NCBI GenBank assembly: GCA_009829735.1 | Contig: CM020618.1 | Location: forward strand, 1 to 64,000 | Origin: Pyropia yezoensis | Lineage: Eukaryota > Rhodophyta > Bangiophyceae > Bangiales > Bangiaceae | Length of the DNA stretch: 64,000 nucleotides | Direction of reading: 5' to 3' | Shown here: piece after piece, positions 10,646 through 22,600 of the stretch | Position numbering within the stretch: the stretch's first letter is position 1 | How the letters are laid out: every line of letters begins with the position of its first letter | Translations under genes and position numbers: made by a program | The notes under the pieces: model-generated | Told to the model about the DNA's origin: nothing | Database searches by the model: none | The model's input: the letters and a program-made list of their open reading frames with translations, nothing else

Positions 10646-12828
10646 ATGTCTAACCAAGAGACGGGGAACGTTCAAGATGACGGATCGGCGTCGACGCCGA
10701 CTCCGGAGGTGACTACGGGAACCGGGATCGGGAACCCGATCGATAACATTGAGACGCCAATGCTTTCCGGTGCCGGATCGACGTTTGGCACGGCTCGGAC
10801 GGCAGGAGGCGGGGGCCCGCCTCAACTGTCGTCGACCGACCTCACTCCGCCGCCTCCTTCACCAGGGGATTCCCTGATGGCATCATTGGCCCGCATCGAG
10901 GCCCGGTTTTCCGGGCTCGACGCCCGTCAAGATCGGACGGAGGACGCAATGGCAGTGTTGATGTCAACACGGCACACGACGGGACCCCGTCGTGTTCCTC
11001 CCACACCGGTACGGTTCGAACCGGCCGGACTACTTTCGGAGTCCACCAGGGTCAATCCCGGGGTTGCTACTCCTGGACAACCCCCGGACACAATGGGGTA
11101 TGGGTCCGACTCGTCGGCAGAGTTGGAACGGAGTCACACGGAGCGATACGCTCGGAGCACCCGAAGCGGACTCCGCGGACACGACCCGGCGGATACGTAC
11201 GCCGGGGGAGAGTCGGTTATTGGGGGAGGGGTACCCTCTCGCAGTACCCCCACGACGAAGGAGGCCAGGCAACTCGGGTTCCCGAGGTGCCGACGCCTGA
11301 AGTACCATCTTCAGTGGTGGAAGCTATGACCGCGCAGGTAACTGCGAGCCTACTGAAGCGGATGGAGTCCGATGAGTTCGCTCATCAACTGGCTAAGCGA
11401 CTGGATATCCAGGACGCTGACACGGAGATCGTCAACGAGGTCTTCCGGTCGGTTCTTACTCCGGAACGTTATCGTTTGGAGGACCGCTCTACCACCGTAT
11501 CGGAATCGATGCGTAATACGTCGCATCGGGCGATCTGCTCTATGCAGACCCTTATGAAGGGAGTCCCTATGTTCGGGGGGCCGAACGGACGCCCGTTGGC
11601 AGTCATCGGCTTCTTGACTAGCTTCAAGGCAGCCGCAGACAAGGCGCTCGTTAACGAGGGGCTGGCCCTGGAGATCCTCCCGTTCTTTGTTGATGAACGG
11701 GTGCGAGGCATTCTTCGCCAGGCATCCCCGATGCCGGGAATGAGGGTCGCGGCCACCCCCATGGATTACCGTGGGATATTGAAGGAGCTGCTGAGCAGCT
11801 ACCTCAGTGAGGACAAGTGCGAGGACCACTATCGGGCCCTTCGCACTGCCACCGCCCAGTCCTGGGAGGATGAGGAGATGTTTGGACGCCGGATCCAAGA
11901 GCTCGACTACGAGCTGGGGAAGCTCCTCGGAGAAGGGGAGCTACGGGCCATCCTGTTCGCAGGAGTACCCAACTACGTGCGGATATCCGCACGGGGCGCC
12001 AACACGGCACGGACGAACTTCAGTCGACTGATGCATATGTGCAAGTCCCTAGGGGACGCCTACCGGGTTCTACACCCGGAGTGTGCCTTGGCCCCGAAGC
12101 CCAAGGGTGAGGGAGGCAAGCCCAGTCTTACCCCGGTACCGAGGCAAGAGAAGGTGGAACGTAAGGCCGCACCAGTACTGGTGGCGACCGAACATACCCC
12201 TATTGGTGAGGATGACCCTCTAGTCGACCAACAGGGCCACCTGTTGCTACCGGCGACGCCGGTGATTGATGAACATGGTACGGTAGCGTACATCGCCCCG
12301 GCTGGAACCCAGTTCCAGGTCAACGAAGGAACGGGACGGCGCGTCCCGTATGTGCGGACTACGGGGTACTCCCCGGTGACGGGTAACCCTCACCAACCCT
12401 TGCCAACATGGGCGGTGCGCACGGAGGCACCTCCGCAGATTGCGGGCCGACCCAACCGGTTGGGGGAGTCCATGTTCCGGTTGACCCAAGGACCCAAGGC
12501 CTACCAGGGAGCAGGCACTCGGGCGCCCGAGGGAGGCAACCGTAGCTACGGGGCTACCCCGATGCGAACTCAAGGGGGGACCGGCACGTCCGGGTGTATG
12601 TTGTGTGGGGATCCCCAGCACTGGGTGTCTTCCTGCCCACTCATCCCCGAGGAGTCTCGGCGGGCAGCGGCGCAACGCAAGGCATCCACCGGGGGGTATC
12701 CCGCCCGAGCACCCGGACCCGCACCGGGTAGGCAGCCAGCTCCAGGTGGAGTACTGGCCGTCGAGGGGGCACCTCCTCAGCCGGATGTCCCGGCGGACAG
12801 CACCCTACCAAGGGCGGGAAACGAGTAA
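10646..12828 (+). pseudogene. Element B gag with intact zinc knuckle
   Basis: Gag precursor. The ATG at 10646 opens a Thr/Pro/Gly-rich matrix-like leader with a short helical stretch (SLARIEARFSGLDARQDRTE, ~10885). A frameshift at ~11290 moves coding to the 11287-12828 frame, which holds the capsid-like region (about 11500-12060) and, near its end at ~12594-12635, a canonical zinc knuckle C-x2-C-x4-H-x4-C (CMLCGDPQHWVSSC). The Pro/Gly-rich tail ends at 12828. Apart from the one shift the frame is clean over 2.2 kb, which argues for a young element or a base error. Confidence 0.85.
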
Positions 12829-13090
12829 GAGGAAGGATGACCGGGGGGGGCTGGGGTTACCCAAGCAAGCCACCCCGGAGTACCGCGGGGAAAGCCCCAC
12901 GGAGAGCGCGGTTGAGCCGACGCCGCATCAACCCCCGGGTACACCTTCCGGCCCCGACGACACGGCGTCAGGGGATTGATGACCAACCTCCAAGGTTGGG
13001 AGGAGAGGACGGGAAGCCCCGTCACGTTGAACCAGACAAGGGCCCTGTTCAGGATGCCCGAGCTACACCGGATATCGGTGTAGGACATGT

Positions 13091-14230
13091 TTGTTTACCT
13101 TGGAGAACTTCAAGGTATCAGCCACACTGGGGGTTGACCCCCAGTCGACACGATCGTACTACCCTGTACTGGACACAGGGGCTGGACCCAACCTTATCCG
13201 GAAGGATACCCTCCCGGACAAGTGGCTTCCACGAGTCAGAGTGACTCGGGGACCCACCATCAAGGACGCGAATGGTCGACTCATTCGTACGACCCAGCGA
13301 TGTCGCTGCAGGTTACCATCGGGGATCTCACCACGGAAGTTGACTTCCTGGTATGTGAAACGCTATCGGTGCCCTGCATACTGGGGTGCACCTTCATCAA
13401 CGTTCACGTTGATGCAATCCGGCCAGGCCGGAGGACCGTCGAGCTTCAAGAAGCCGACGGGACGAAGCGAGGACACACGGCTATCGTCAGGGACCTGACG
13501 CTACAAGGAAGCCACGTTAACGTGGCTGAGGTGTACGCAAGCGTCGAGCCGAAGACACTTCGGTTGGCCAAGCGAACTCGCTTTGAGCCATTGTCAGAGA
13601 CAGTCCTCCCGGTTAACTGCGACCTCGCAGGCATCTGCAGAGTCCAGTCCAACCTACGGACGTACAAGCGCCATGGGTTGACCATGGCCAACGGTCTCAT
13701 AGACCTCCCAGCAGGAGGGTCGTCCCTCCTAGTGATGGCGAACTACCGCCGTAAGGCAGTCACCCTCCCGAAGGGAACTATCCTCGGGATTGCCGAACTC
13801 TACGAAGGAGATATCCTTACCCCTGATAAGGAAGGTCAAGTGGAACCACTTGAAGTACTGGCGGTCGCCGAGACCACCGAGCGACAGCCACCCGATGACG
13901 GGAAGCCTAACCCATCGGCGGCTCCGGCGGACCTGCCGCCAAAGGACCAAGAGGCCTTGAAGGCACTGGCCGAGGCTGACCTCGACCACCTTCCCCCTTC
14001 GGTAGCCGAAGGGGTACGACGGATGCTAAGAAAGCATGACGTTATGTGGACAGGCGGGGCCTTGGGGACCATTGGGGCAACCCAACATCGTATAGACCTG
14101 GTACCAGGCGCACGACCCGCCCGCTCACAACCGCACCGAGCGGGACCTATGCAACGAGAGATCGTTGATGGAGAAGTGAAGAGGATGAGTGAAGCTAAGG
14201 TGATCCGACCTTCGATGTCGGATGGGGTGC
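13091..14230 (+). pseudogene. Element B protease and pol linker
   Basis: Retropepsin with the catalytic DTG at 13172-13180 (VLDTGAGPNLIRK). The frame shifts at ~13220-13230, after which the second half (DFLVCETLSVPCILGCTFIN) carries the hydrophobic-G strand typical of Ty3 proteases. A ~250-residue linker leads to the start of RT, ending with the VKRMSEAKVIRPS stretch. Another shift at ~14225 separates it from the RT core. Gag ends at 12828 and protease begins in a different phase after ~260 bp with no clear coding. Confidence 0.8.
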
Positions 14231-14243
14231 CCCAGTCGTTATT

Positions 14244-15854
14244 GTGCCGAAGAAGGATCAAACCCCTCGGTTTTGCATCGATTATCGACGCCTCAACTTG
14301 GTTACCAAGAAGGACTCATACCCTTTACCAAGGATGGATGAATGCATCGACTCCCTGGGGGAGGCTACGGTGTTTACCACCATCGACTGCAATGCCGGAT
14401 ACTGGCAGATCCCGGTGGCGGACGAGGATATCCCCAAGACGGCATTCGTCTGTCACAGTGGAGTGTACGAGTTCCTAAGGATGCCCTTCGGATTGTCCAA
14501 CGCCCCCGCTACATTCCAGCGGGCTATCGACATCATACTGTCGGGGGTGAAGTGGCGTAACTGCCTAGTGTACCTCGATGACGTCATCGTCTTCTCGCGT
14601 AACATGGATGACCATGTACAACATGTTGACGAGGTACTCACCCTCTTGAGGAACGCCGGGGTAACCCTGCGTCTGAAGAAGTGCGCCTTCTTCCAACAGA
14701 CGGTCGAGTATCTGGGCCACCAGATAACCCCTGGTAAACTAGGGGTACTCGAAGCCAATACCCGGGCACTCCGGGATGCCCGGTTCCCTAACACCCAGAC
14801 GCAGCTCAAGAGCTTCCTGGGAATGTGCAATGTATACCGACGGTTCGTCAAGGACTTCGCTCGGATAGCTAAACCGTTAACGGTTCTTACGAGCAGTACC
14901 TTACCCAAGGTACTCCAACCCCCTTCGCCTAGCGAAGAGGAGGCATTCGAGTCGCTGAAGCGAGCCCTACTAGCCCCACCCGTCCTTGCGTTACCGCATA
15001 GACGGGGTACCTTCGTCATCGATGTCGATGCGTGTGATACACAAGTGGGATGCACCCTGTTACAGGGAGAGACGTTGATAGGTACCGATAACGTTATCCC
15101 GGACCTACGTCCGGTAGGGTACTTCAGCCGGACACTCAACCCGGCTGAGCGGAACTATAGTGCCACCGAGCGTGAATGCCTCGGAGTTATATGGGCAGTG
15201 CAACTGCTCCGTCCATACCTGGAGGGCTCCAGGTTCATCGTGAGGTCCGACCACGAACCCCTACGATGGCTCCTCAACCTTGGTGACAAGGATTCCGATA
15301 GCCATGGGAGGCTAGCCCGATGGAGGCTGAAGATGGCCGAGCACGACTACCGCACGGTGTATAAGGCTGGGTCAACCCACCACCTCGGAGACGCGTTGTC
15401 TCGACTCGACACCCCGAGCGGGGATACCCGCCCGGTGGACGAGGACATACCGGTAGTACCGGTGTGCATAGTGGGTAATGCTACCCAGGGTATGGCTGAC
15501 CATACCATGGCACACCTTGCGTGCCCATTAACCCTCGCGGACTTCCGCGAGGCACAGGCCAACGACGATGACTGTAGACGTCATCGTGCTAACCTCCTGG
15601 CCGGTACGGCCGGCATCTTCTCCGAGAACGAAGACGGACTCATATACCGGCGGGAACCCGCCGATGGACGACATCAAGTCGTGGTTCCCGTGTCCTTACG
15701 GCAAGCCGTCATGAAACGAGAACATGAGAAACCCTACAGCCGGACACCCGGGGGGTTCACGTATGTTCGCAGCAATGCGAAGGTTCTTCTACTGGCCAGC
15801 AATGGCCGTCGACGTGGTCGACCACGTAAGGGGATGCCACCCCTGTGCACGTAA
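14244..15854 (+). pseudogene. Element B reverse transcriptase and RNase H
   Basis: A 536-codon block with a complete RT core and RNase H. Key blocks are RFCIDYRRLNLVTKKDSYPL, TTIDCNAGYWQIPVADED, RMPFGLSNAPATFQ and YLDD at 14571-14582. RNase H follows with VIDVDAC (~15018), NPAERNYSATERECLGVIWA and RSDHEPL, then HLGDALSRL. All catalytic residues are present. The frame leaves the true one in the integrase zinc domain at ~15730, where coding continues one phase over. Confidence 0.93.
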
Positions 15855-16197
15855 CCGCATGAGTCTACATAGGCGGGCGTCTGCCATGAAGCTATTCCCA
15901 CCTGATGGGCCCAACGAGCAAGTCGCTATCGACATACTCGGGCCACTTCCGATAACGAAGAAGGGAACAGGTACATCCTGGTCATGTCTGACCGCTTCAC
16001 TAAGCTGTCAAGAGCGGCAGCCATCCCGAATGATACGGCATACACGATCATGAACGCAGTGGTTGACCACTGGATCAGTGCATACGGAGTCATGAAGCAA
16101 CTCCTCTCCGATAACGGAGCAAACCTTACGTCGGCATTCTGCACTAAGGTCCTGGGCATGTTCGGTATCGAACCACGTCGGGCATCCGACTACCACC
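15724..16197 (+). pseudogene. Element B integrase, cut by the gap
   Basis: Continuation of integrase in two phases. 15724-16053 has the zinc domain (GHPGGSRMFAAMRRFFYWPA ... CHPCARN) and the first catalytic Asp (AIDILGPLP). After a shift at ~15965 the next frame has the second Asp (LLSDNGANLTSAF, ~16105). The catalytic Glu would be next but is lost in the gap at 16198. Confidence 0.88.
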
Positions 16198-16697
16198 NNN
16201 NNNNNNNNNNNNNNNNNNNNNNNNNNNNNNNNNNNNNNNNNNNNNNNNNNNNNNNNNNNNNNNNNNNNNNNNNNNNNNNNNNNNNNNNNNNNNNNNNNNN
16301 NNNNNNNNNNNNNNNNNNNNNNNNNNNNNNNNNNNNNNNNNNNNNNNNNNNNNNNNNNNNNNNNNNNNNNNNNNNNNNNNNNNNNNNNNNNNNNNNNNNN
16401 NNNNNNNNNNNNNNNNNNNNNNNNNNNNNNNNNNNNNNNNNNNNNNNNNNNNNNNNNNNNNNNNNNNNNNNNNNNNNNNNNNNNNNNNNNNNNNNNNNNN
16501 NNNNNNNNNNNNNNNNNNNNNNNNNNNNNNNNNNNNNNNNNNNNNNNNNNNNNNNNNNNNNNNNNNNNNNNNNNNNNNNNNNNNNNNNNNNNNNNNNNNN
16601 NNNNNNNNNNNNNNNNNNNNNNNNNNNNNNNNNNNNNNNNNNNNNNNNNNNNNNNNNNNNNNNNNNNNNNNNNNNNNNNNNNNNNNNNNNNNNNNNN
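16198..16697. other. Assembly gap (500 N)
   Basis: Exactly 500 N between element B and the 1,554-bp tandem array. The round size marks a placeholder, so the true distance is unknown. Confidence 0.99.
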
Positions 16698-19600
16698 CGA
16701 CGGGCGCGACGGTGGTGGCGGCGGCTGGTTGACCAACACCCCGTCGTGGACAGAGGCGACGGGCGTCCCGGCCGACAGCAAGCCGGCCAAGCCGGCCAAG
16801 CCGGGCGGCCGCAAGCCGTCACGCGCGGAGCTGGCGGCGTCGGTGGCGGGCGGCTCGCGGCCGTCGGGCACCAAGCCGGACGGCCGCAAGCCGTCGCGGC
16901 CGGGTGAGACGACCGAGCCGTCGCGGGTGACGCCGACGACCGAGGCAGCGTCGGACGAGGAGGGGGTGGGGGCGACGGAGCCGACGGGGGTGACGGCTGG
17001 CGTGCAGCCGTCGGGCTTGCAGCCGACCGGCTTTGAGCCGGCGGGCGCGCAGCCGACCGGCATGGAGCCGGCTGGGGAGCAGCCCGCCGGCTCACAGCCG
17101 ACCGGGGAGCAGCCGGCGGACGACGCGGCGGCGCAGGAGCCGACCAGCGTACAGCCGGTGGGCTCGGTGCTGGCTGGCATGTGGCCGGCTGGGCAGCAGG
17201 CCGCAGGGGAGCAGCCGACCGGGGAGCAGCCGGCGGAGGACCCCGTGGCGCAGGAGCCGACCGGGCAGCAGTGGGCGACATGGTGGCGGCGACGCTGGCG
17301 GCTGGTGTTGGGTCTGCACCTGCCGGGGTGCAGCCAACCGGCATGCAGTCGGCCGACGAGCCGGCAGCGGTGCAGCCGAGCGGCGTGCAGCCGAGCGGCT
17401 CGCGCAGCCGCCTGGCTTCGAGCCGACCGGCTTGCTGCCGTCTGGCTTGGTGGCGACCGGCACGGTGCCGGCTGGGGAGCAGGCCGCCGGCTCGCAGCCG
17501 ACCGGCTCGCAGCCGGCGGACGACCCGGTGGAGCAGGAGCCGGCCGGCGTGCAGCCGACTGGCTTGTTGCCGACCGGCTTGCTGCCGGCTGGGGACGAGG
17601 CCGCCGAGGAGCAGCCGGCCGGCATGGAGCCGGCGGACGACACTGTGGCGGTGACGGTGGGGGCGGGCGAGGTGCGGCCGGCCGGCATGCAGCCGGTGGA
17701 CGACGCGGTAGGGGCGACGTTGGTGGCTGGCGTTGGGTCGGCGCCTGCCGGGCAGCAGCCCACCGGCATGCAGCCGGCCGACGACACGCCGGCGCTGCAG
17801 CCGACCGGGCAGCCGGTGGACGAGACGGTGGCGGCGACGCTGGTGGGTGGGTTTGGGGCGCCCCACCGGGCAGCAGCCGACCGGCTCGCAGCCGGCGGAC
17901 GACCCGGTGGAGCAGGAGCCGGCCGGCGTGCAGCCGACTGGCTTGTTGCCGACCGGCTTGCTGCCGGCTGGGGGCGAGGCCGCCGAGGAGCAGCCGGCCG
18001 GCATGGAGCCGGCGGACGACACTGTGGCGGACGATGAGTCGACGGCAGCCGGGGTGGCGCCGACGGGCTCGACGTCTGTGGACACGCAGCCGGGGATACT
18101 GGCGGGGGCGGTGGGCGCCGTGGCGGCGGTGTTTGGTACGGTGGGCGCGGCGGTGGTGTCGGGCTCGACCGAGCCGGATGAGGCGGAGGAGGAGTCGCCC
18201 GAGGAGGTGAAGGAGGAGTCGCCCGAGGAGGCGGCCGACACGACGGACGCGACGGGCGCGACGGTGGTGGCGGCGGCTGGGTTGACCAACACCCCGTCGT
18301 GGACAGAGGCGACGGGCGTCCCGGCCGACAGCAAGCCGGCCAAGCCGGCCAAGCCGGGCGGCCGCAAGCCGTCACGCGCGGAGCTGGCGGCGTCGGTGGC
18401 GGGCGGCTCGCGGCCGTCGGGCACCAAGCCGGACGGCCGCAAGCCGTCGCGGCCGGGTGAGACGACCGAGCCGTCGCGGGTGACGCCGACGACCGAGGCA
18501 GCGTCGGACGAGGAGGGGGTGGGGGCGACGGAGCCGACGGGGGTGACGGCTGGCGTGCAGCCGTCGGGCTTGCAGCCGACCGGCTTTGAGCCGGCGGGCG
18601 CGCAGGCGACCGGCATGGAGCCGGCTGGGGAGCAGCCCGCCGGCTCACAGCCGACCGGGGAGCAGCCGGCGGACGACGCGGCGGCGCAGGAGCCGACCAG
18701 CGTACAGCCGGTGGGCTCGGTGCTGGCTGGCATGGTGCCGGCTGGGCAGCAGGCCGCAGGGGAGCAGCCGACCGGGGAGCAGCCGGCGGAGGACCCCGTG
18801 GCGCAGGAGCCGACCGGGCAGCAGGTGGGCGACATGGTGGCGGCGACGCTGGCGGCTGGTGTTGGGTCTGCACCTGCCGGGGTGCAGCCAACCGGCATGC
18901 AGTCGGCCGACGAGCCGGCAGCGGTGCAGCCGAGCGGCGTGCAGCCGAGCGGCTCGCAGCCGCCTGGCTTCGAGCCGACCGGCTTGCTGCCGTCTGGCTT
19001 GGTGGCGACCGGCACGGTGCCGGCTGGGGAGCAGGCCGCCGGCTCGCAGCCGACCGGCTCGCAGCCGGCGGACGACCCGGTGGAGCAGGAGCCGGCCGGC
19101 GTGCAGCCGACTGGCTTGTTGCCGACCGGCTTGCTGCCGGCTGGGGACGAGGCCGCCGAGGAGCAGCCGGCCGGCATGGAGCCGGCGGACGACACTGTGG
19201 CGGTGACGGTGGGGGCGGGCGAGGTGCGGCCGGCCGGCATGCAGCCGGTGGACGACGCGGTAGGGGCGACGTTGGTGGCTGGCGTTGGGTCGGCGCCTGC
19301 CGGGCAGCAGCCCACCGGCATGCAGCCGGCCGACGACACGCCGGCGCTGCAGCCGACCGGGCAGCCGGTGGACGAGACGGTGGCGGCGACGCTGGTGGGT
19401 GGGTTTGGGTCTGCGCCCACCGGGCAGCAGCCGACCGGCTCGCAGCCGGCGGACGACCCGGTGGAGCAGGAGCCGGCCGGCGTGCAGCCGACTGGCTTGT
19501 TGCCGACCGGCTTGCTGCCGGCTGGGGGCGAGGCCGCCGAGGAGCAGCCGGCCGGCATGGAGCCGGCGGACGACACTGTGGCGGACGATGAGTCGACGGC

Positions 19601-22600
19601 AGCCGGGGTGGCGCCGACGGGCTCGACGTCTGTGGACACGCAGCCGGGGATACTGGCGGGGGCGGTGGGCGCCGTGGCGGCGGTGTTTGGTACGGTGGGC
19701 GCGGCGGTGGTGTCGGGCTCGACCGAGCCGGATGAGGCGGAGGAGGAGTCGCCCGAGGAGGTGAAGGAGGAGTCGCCCGAGGAGGCGGCCGACACGACGG
19801 ACGCGACGGGCGCGACGGTGGTGGCGGCGGCTGGGTTGACCAACACCCCGTCGTGGACAGAGGCGACGGGCGTCCCGGCCGACAGCAAGCCGGCCAAGCC
19901 GGCCAAGCCGGGCGGCCGCAAGCCGTCACGCGCGGAGCTGGCGGCGTCGGTGGCGGGCCTCGCGGCCGTCGGGCCCGAGGGGGGAGCCGTCCGGGTGCGC
20001 CGAAGAGGAGCGAGAGGAGGGGGGGGCGACGGAGCCGACGGGGGTGACGGCTGGCGTGCAGCCGTCGGGCTTGCAGCCGACCGGCTTTGAGCCGGCGGGC
20101 GCGCAGCCGACCGGCATGGAGCCGGCTGGGGAGCAGCCCGCCGGCTCACAGCCGACCGGGGAGCAGCCGGCGGACGACGCGGCGGCGCAGGAGCCGACCA
20201 GCGTACAGCCGGTGGGCTCGGTGCTGGCTGGCATGGTGCCGGCTGGGCAGCAGGCCGCAGGGGAGCAGCCGACCGGGGAGCAGCCGGCGGAGGACCCCGT
20301 GGCGCAGGAGCCGACCGGGCAGCAGGTGGGCGACATGGTGGCGGCGACGCTGGCGGCTGGTGTTGGGTCTGCACCTGCCGGGGTGCAGCCAACCGGCATG
20401 CAGTCGGCCGACGAGCCGGCAGCGGTGCAGCCGAGCGGCGTGCAGCCGAGCGGCTCGCAGCCGCCTGGCTTCGAGCCGACCGGCTTGCTGCCGTCTGGCT
20501 TGGTGGCGACCGGCACGGTGCCGGCTGGGGAGCAGGCCGCCGGCTCGCAGCCGACCGGCTCGCAGCCGGCGGACGACCCGGTGGAGCAGGAGCCGGCCGG
20601 CGTGCAGCCGACTGGCTTGTTGCCGACCGGCTTGCTGCCGGCTGGGGACGAGGCCGCCGAGGAGCAGCCGGCCGGCATGGAGCCGGCGGACGACACTGTG
20701 GCGGTGACGGTGGGGGCGGGCGAGGTGCGGCCGGCCGGCATGCAGCCGGTGGACGACGCGGTAGGGGCGACGTTGGTGGCTGGCGTTGGGTCGGCGCCTG
20801 CCGGGCAGCAGCCCACCGGCATGCAGCCGGCCGACGACACGCCGGCGCTGCAGCCGACCGGGCAGCCGGTGGACGAGACGGTGGCGGCGACGCTGGTGGG
20901 TGGGTTTGGGTCTGCGCCCACCGGGCAGCAGCCGACCGGCTCGCAGCCGGCGGACGACCCGGTGGAGCAGGAGCCGGCCGGCGTGCAGCCGACTGGCTTG
21001 TTGCCGACCGGCTTGCTGCCGGCTGGGGGCGAGGCCGCCGAGGAGCAGCCGGCCGGCATGGAGCCGGCGGACGACACTGTGGCGGACGATGAGTCGACGG
21101 CAGCCGGGGTGGCGCCGACGGGCTCGACGTCTGTGGACACGCAGCCGGGGATACTGGCGGGGGCGGTGGGCGCCGTGGCGGCGGTGTTTGGTACGGTGGG
21201 CGCGGCGGTGGTGTCGGGCTCGACCGAGCCGGATGAGGCGGAGGAGGAGTCGCCCGAGGAGGTGAAGGAGGAGTCGCCCGAGGAGGCGGCCGACACGACG
21301 GACGCGACGGGCGCGACGGTGGTGGCGGCGGCTGGGTTGACCAACACCCCGTCGTGGACAGAGGCGACGGGCGTCCCGGCCGACAGCAAGCCGGCCAAGC
21401 CGGCCAAGCCGGGCGGCCGCAAGCCGTCACGCGCGGAGCTGGCGGCGTCGGTGGCGGGCGGCTCGCGGCCGTCGGGCACCAAGCCGGACGGCCGCAAGCC
21501 GTCGCGGCCGGGTGAGACGACCGAGCCGTCGCGGGTGACGCCGACGACCGAGGCAGCGTCGGACGAGGAGGGGGAGGGGGTGGGGGCGAGGGGTGACGGC
21601 TGGCGTGCAGCCGTCGGGCTTGCAGCCGACCGGCTTTGAGCCGGCGGGCGCGCAGCCGACCGGCATGGAGCCGGCTGGGGAGCAGCCCGCCGGCTCACAG
21701 CCGACCGGGGAGCAGCCGGCGGACGACGCGGCGGCGCAGGAGCCGACCAGCGTACAGCCGGTGGGCTCGGTGCTGGCTGGCATGGTGCCGGCTGGGCAGC
21801 AGGCCGCAGGGGAGCAGCCGACCGGGGAGCAGCCGGCGGAGGACCCCGTGGCGCAGGAGCCGACCGGGCAGCAGGTGGGCGACATGGTGGCGGCGACGCT
21901 GGCGGCTGGTGTTGGGTCTGCACCTGCCGGGGTGCAGCCAACCGGCATGCAGTCGGCCGACGAGCCCGGCAGCGGTGCAGCCGAGCGGGCGTGCAGGCCG
22001 AGCGGCTCGCAGCCGCCTGGCTTCGAGCCCGACCGGCTTTGCTGCCGTCTGGCTTGGTGGCGACCGGCACGGTGCGGCTGGGGAGCAGGCCGCCGGCTCG
22101 CAGCCCGACCGGCTCGCAGCCGGCGGACGACCGGTGGAGCAGGAGCCGGCCGGCGTGCAGGCCGACTGGCTTGTTGGCCGACCGGCTTGCTGCCGGCTGG
22201 GGACGAGGCCGCCGAGGAGCAGCCGGCCGGCATGGAGCCGGCGGACGACACTGTGGCGTGACGGTGGGGGCGGGCGAGGTGCGGCCGGCCGGCATGCAGC
22301 CGGTGGACGACGCGGTAGGGGCGACGTTGGTGGCTGGCGTTGGGTCGGCGCCTGCCGGGCAGCAGCCCACCGGCATGCAGCCGGCCGACGACACGCCGGC
22401 GCTGCAGCCGACCGGGCAGCCGGTGGACGAGACGGTGGCGGCGACGCTGGTGGGTGGGTTTGGGTCTGCGCCCACCGGGCAGCAGCCGACCGGCTCGCAG
22501 CCGGCGGACGACCCGGTGGAGCAGGAGCCGGCCGGCGTGCAGCCGACTGGCTTGTTGCCGACCGGCTTGCTGCCGGCTGGGGGCGAGGCCGCCGAGGAGC

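Larger units (their letters stand above)
10058..16197 (+). mobile_element. Element B: Ty3/gypsy LTR retrotransposon, 3' end in assembly gap
   Basis: A second, distinct plus-strand Ty3/gypsy element with LTR, primer binding site, gag, protease, RT, RNase H and most of integrase, cut by the 500-N gap at 16198. Its sequence is clearly different from element A. Coding frames shift at ~11290, ~13220, ~14230, ~15730 and ~15970, but within each block the protein is well preserved and the catalytic residues in view are intact, so the element may be young with an unpolished consensus. Confidence 0.93.
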
